Shown one piece after another: positions 14,656 through 14,799 of a stretch of 14,799 bases of DNA. The stretch's first letter is position 1, and each line of letters begins with the position of its first letter. This DNA is from JBPYFK01 sp051984675 (lineage in GTDB: Bacteria > Actinomycetota > Actinomycetes > Mycobacteriales > Pseudonocardiaceae): NCBI GenBank assembly GCA_051984675.1, contig JBPYFK010000142.1:1-14799 (forward strand), written 5' to 3'. The notes under the pieces are model-generated. The model made no database searches. It was not told the DNA's origin and worked only from the letters and a program-made list of their open reading frames with translations. Position numbers and translations under genes: made by a program.

Positions 14656-14799
14656 CAGCGACCTCCGTTCAGGTTCGGGTAGAGCGGGTGTTTGGCGGCC
14701 AGCGCCTCCACCCGGCTGCGCAACTGCTTGCTGGTGGCCTCGTCGAAGCTCGGCTGCAACGCGGTCGCGATGACGTCCGCGACCTCGGTGAAGTCCTCG
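14655..14799 (-). CDS. glyA: serine hydroxymethyltransferase, C-terminal end (runs off the right edge)
   Basis: The minus-strand frame entering at 14799 gives 47 codons and a TGA at 14657-14655. It contains FTEVADVIATAL, then LRSRVEALAAKHPLYPNL, the standard C-terminus of GlyA. GlyA joins glycine with 5,10-methylene-THF to give serine and THF, which is exactly what is needed to use both products of sarcosine oxidase. Its stop overlaps the soxB start by one base, so it heads the part of the operon seen here; the operon promoter lies beyond the right edge. The PLP site is outside the window, so the call rests on the C-terminal stretch and the neighbours. Confidence 0.9.
   Translation of the reverse strand, partial: EDFTEVADVIATALQPSFDEATSKQLRSRVEALAAKHPLYPNLNGGR

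Noticed and set aside
13426..14682. Plus-strand open frame of 418 codons opposite soxB.
   Set aside because: SoxB on the minus strand is unmistakable. The plus frame is composition-driven and has no domain.

Overview
The window is high-GC DNA with mostly GC-rich third codon positions, short intercistronic gaps, overlapping stop/start codons, and GTG or TTG start candidates. Gene content (heterotetrameric sarcosine oxidase with folate genes, IclR, a LuxR-type NB-ARC ATPase regulator) points to an actinomycete, possibly of the Pseudonocardiales. That placement is inferred from gene style, not from a marker gene.

Left part (1-1660): the 5' end of an IclR-type regulator reads out of the left edge. 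It diverges from an FAD/NAD(P)H oxidoreductase of the ferredoxin-reductase type. The space between them holds palindromes, including a set of inverted repeats that could fold in two mutually exclusive ways. The oxidoreductase converges on the next gene, and a perfect 7-bp-stem hairpin contains both stop codons.

Regulatory block (1655-5776): a CitA/DcuS-like membrane sensor kinase and a LuxR-type ATPase regulator lie in tandem on the minus strand. A CitB/DcuR-like response regulator is transcribed divergently from them. The kinase and its presumed response regulator are therefore separated by the ATPase gene. The ATPase regulator is compact, with no room for the long TPR-like region such proteins usually carry. 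Two clean inverted repeats sit just upstream of the response regulator.

Metabolic operon (5844-14799, all minus strand). In transcription order it reads glyA (3' end only) - soxB - soxD - soxA - soxG - sdaA - fchA-like - folD-like - purU. Most junctions overlap by 1-8 bases. The inferred pathway is: sarcosine oxidase converts sarcosine, O2 and tetrahydrofolate to glycine, H2O2 and 5,10-methylene-THF. GlyA joins glycine and methylene-THF into serine, and SdaA turns serine into pyruvate and ammonia. Surplus methylene-THF is oxidised by the FolD-like dehydrogenase, hydrolysed to 10-formyl-THF by the FchA-like cyclohydrolase, and cleaved by PurU to formate and free THF. This is the lower part of glycine-betaine/sarcosine catabolism, an arrangement known in outline from Arthrobacter.

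The most interesting points are these. The FolD-like protein has lost the lysine needed for cyclohydrolase activity (Ile in the YxxxK motif) and the PCTP loop, while an FchA-like cyclohydrolase overlaps it upstream, suggesting that the bifunctional enzyme has been split in two. A 17-bp tandem repeat grows out of the soxB stop codon at the only roomy junction among the sox genes. The third is the three-gene regulatory block with its shortened ATPase regulator.
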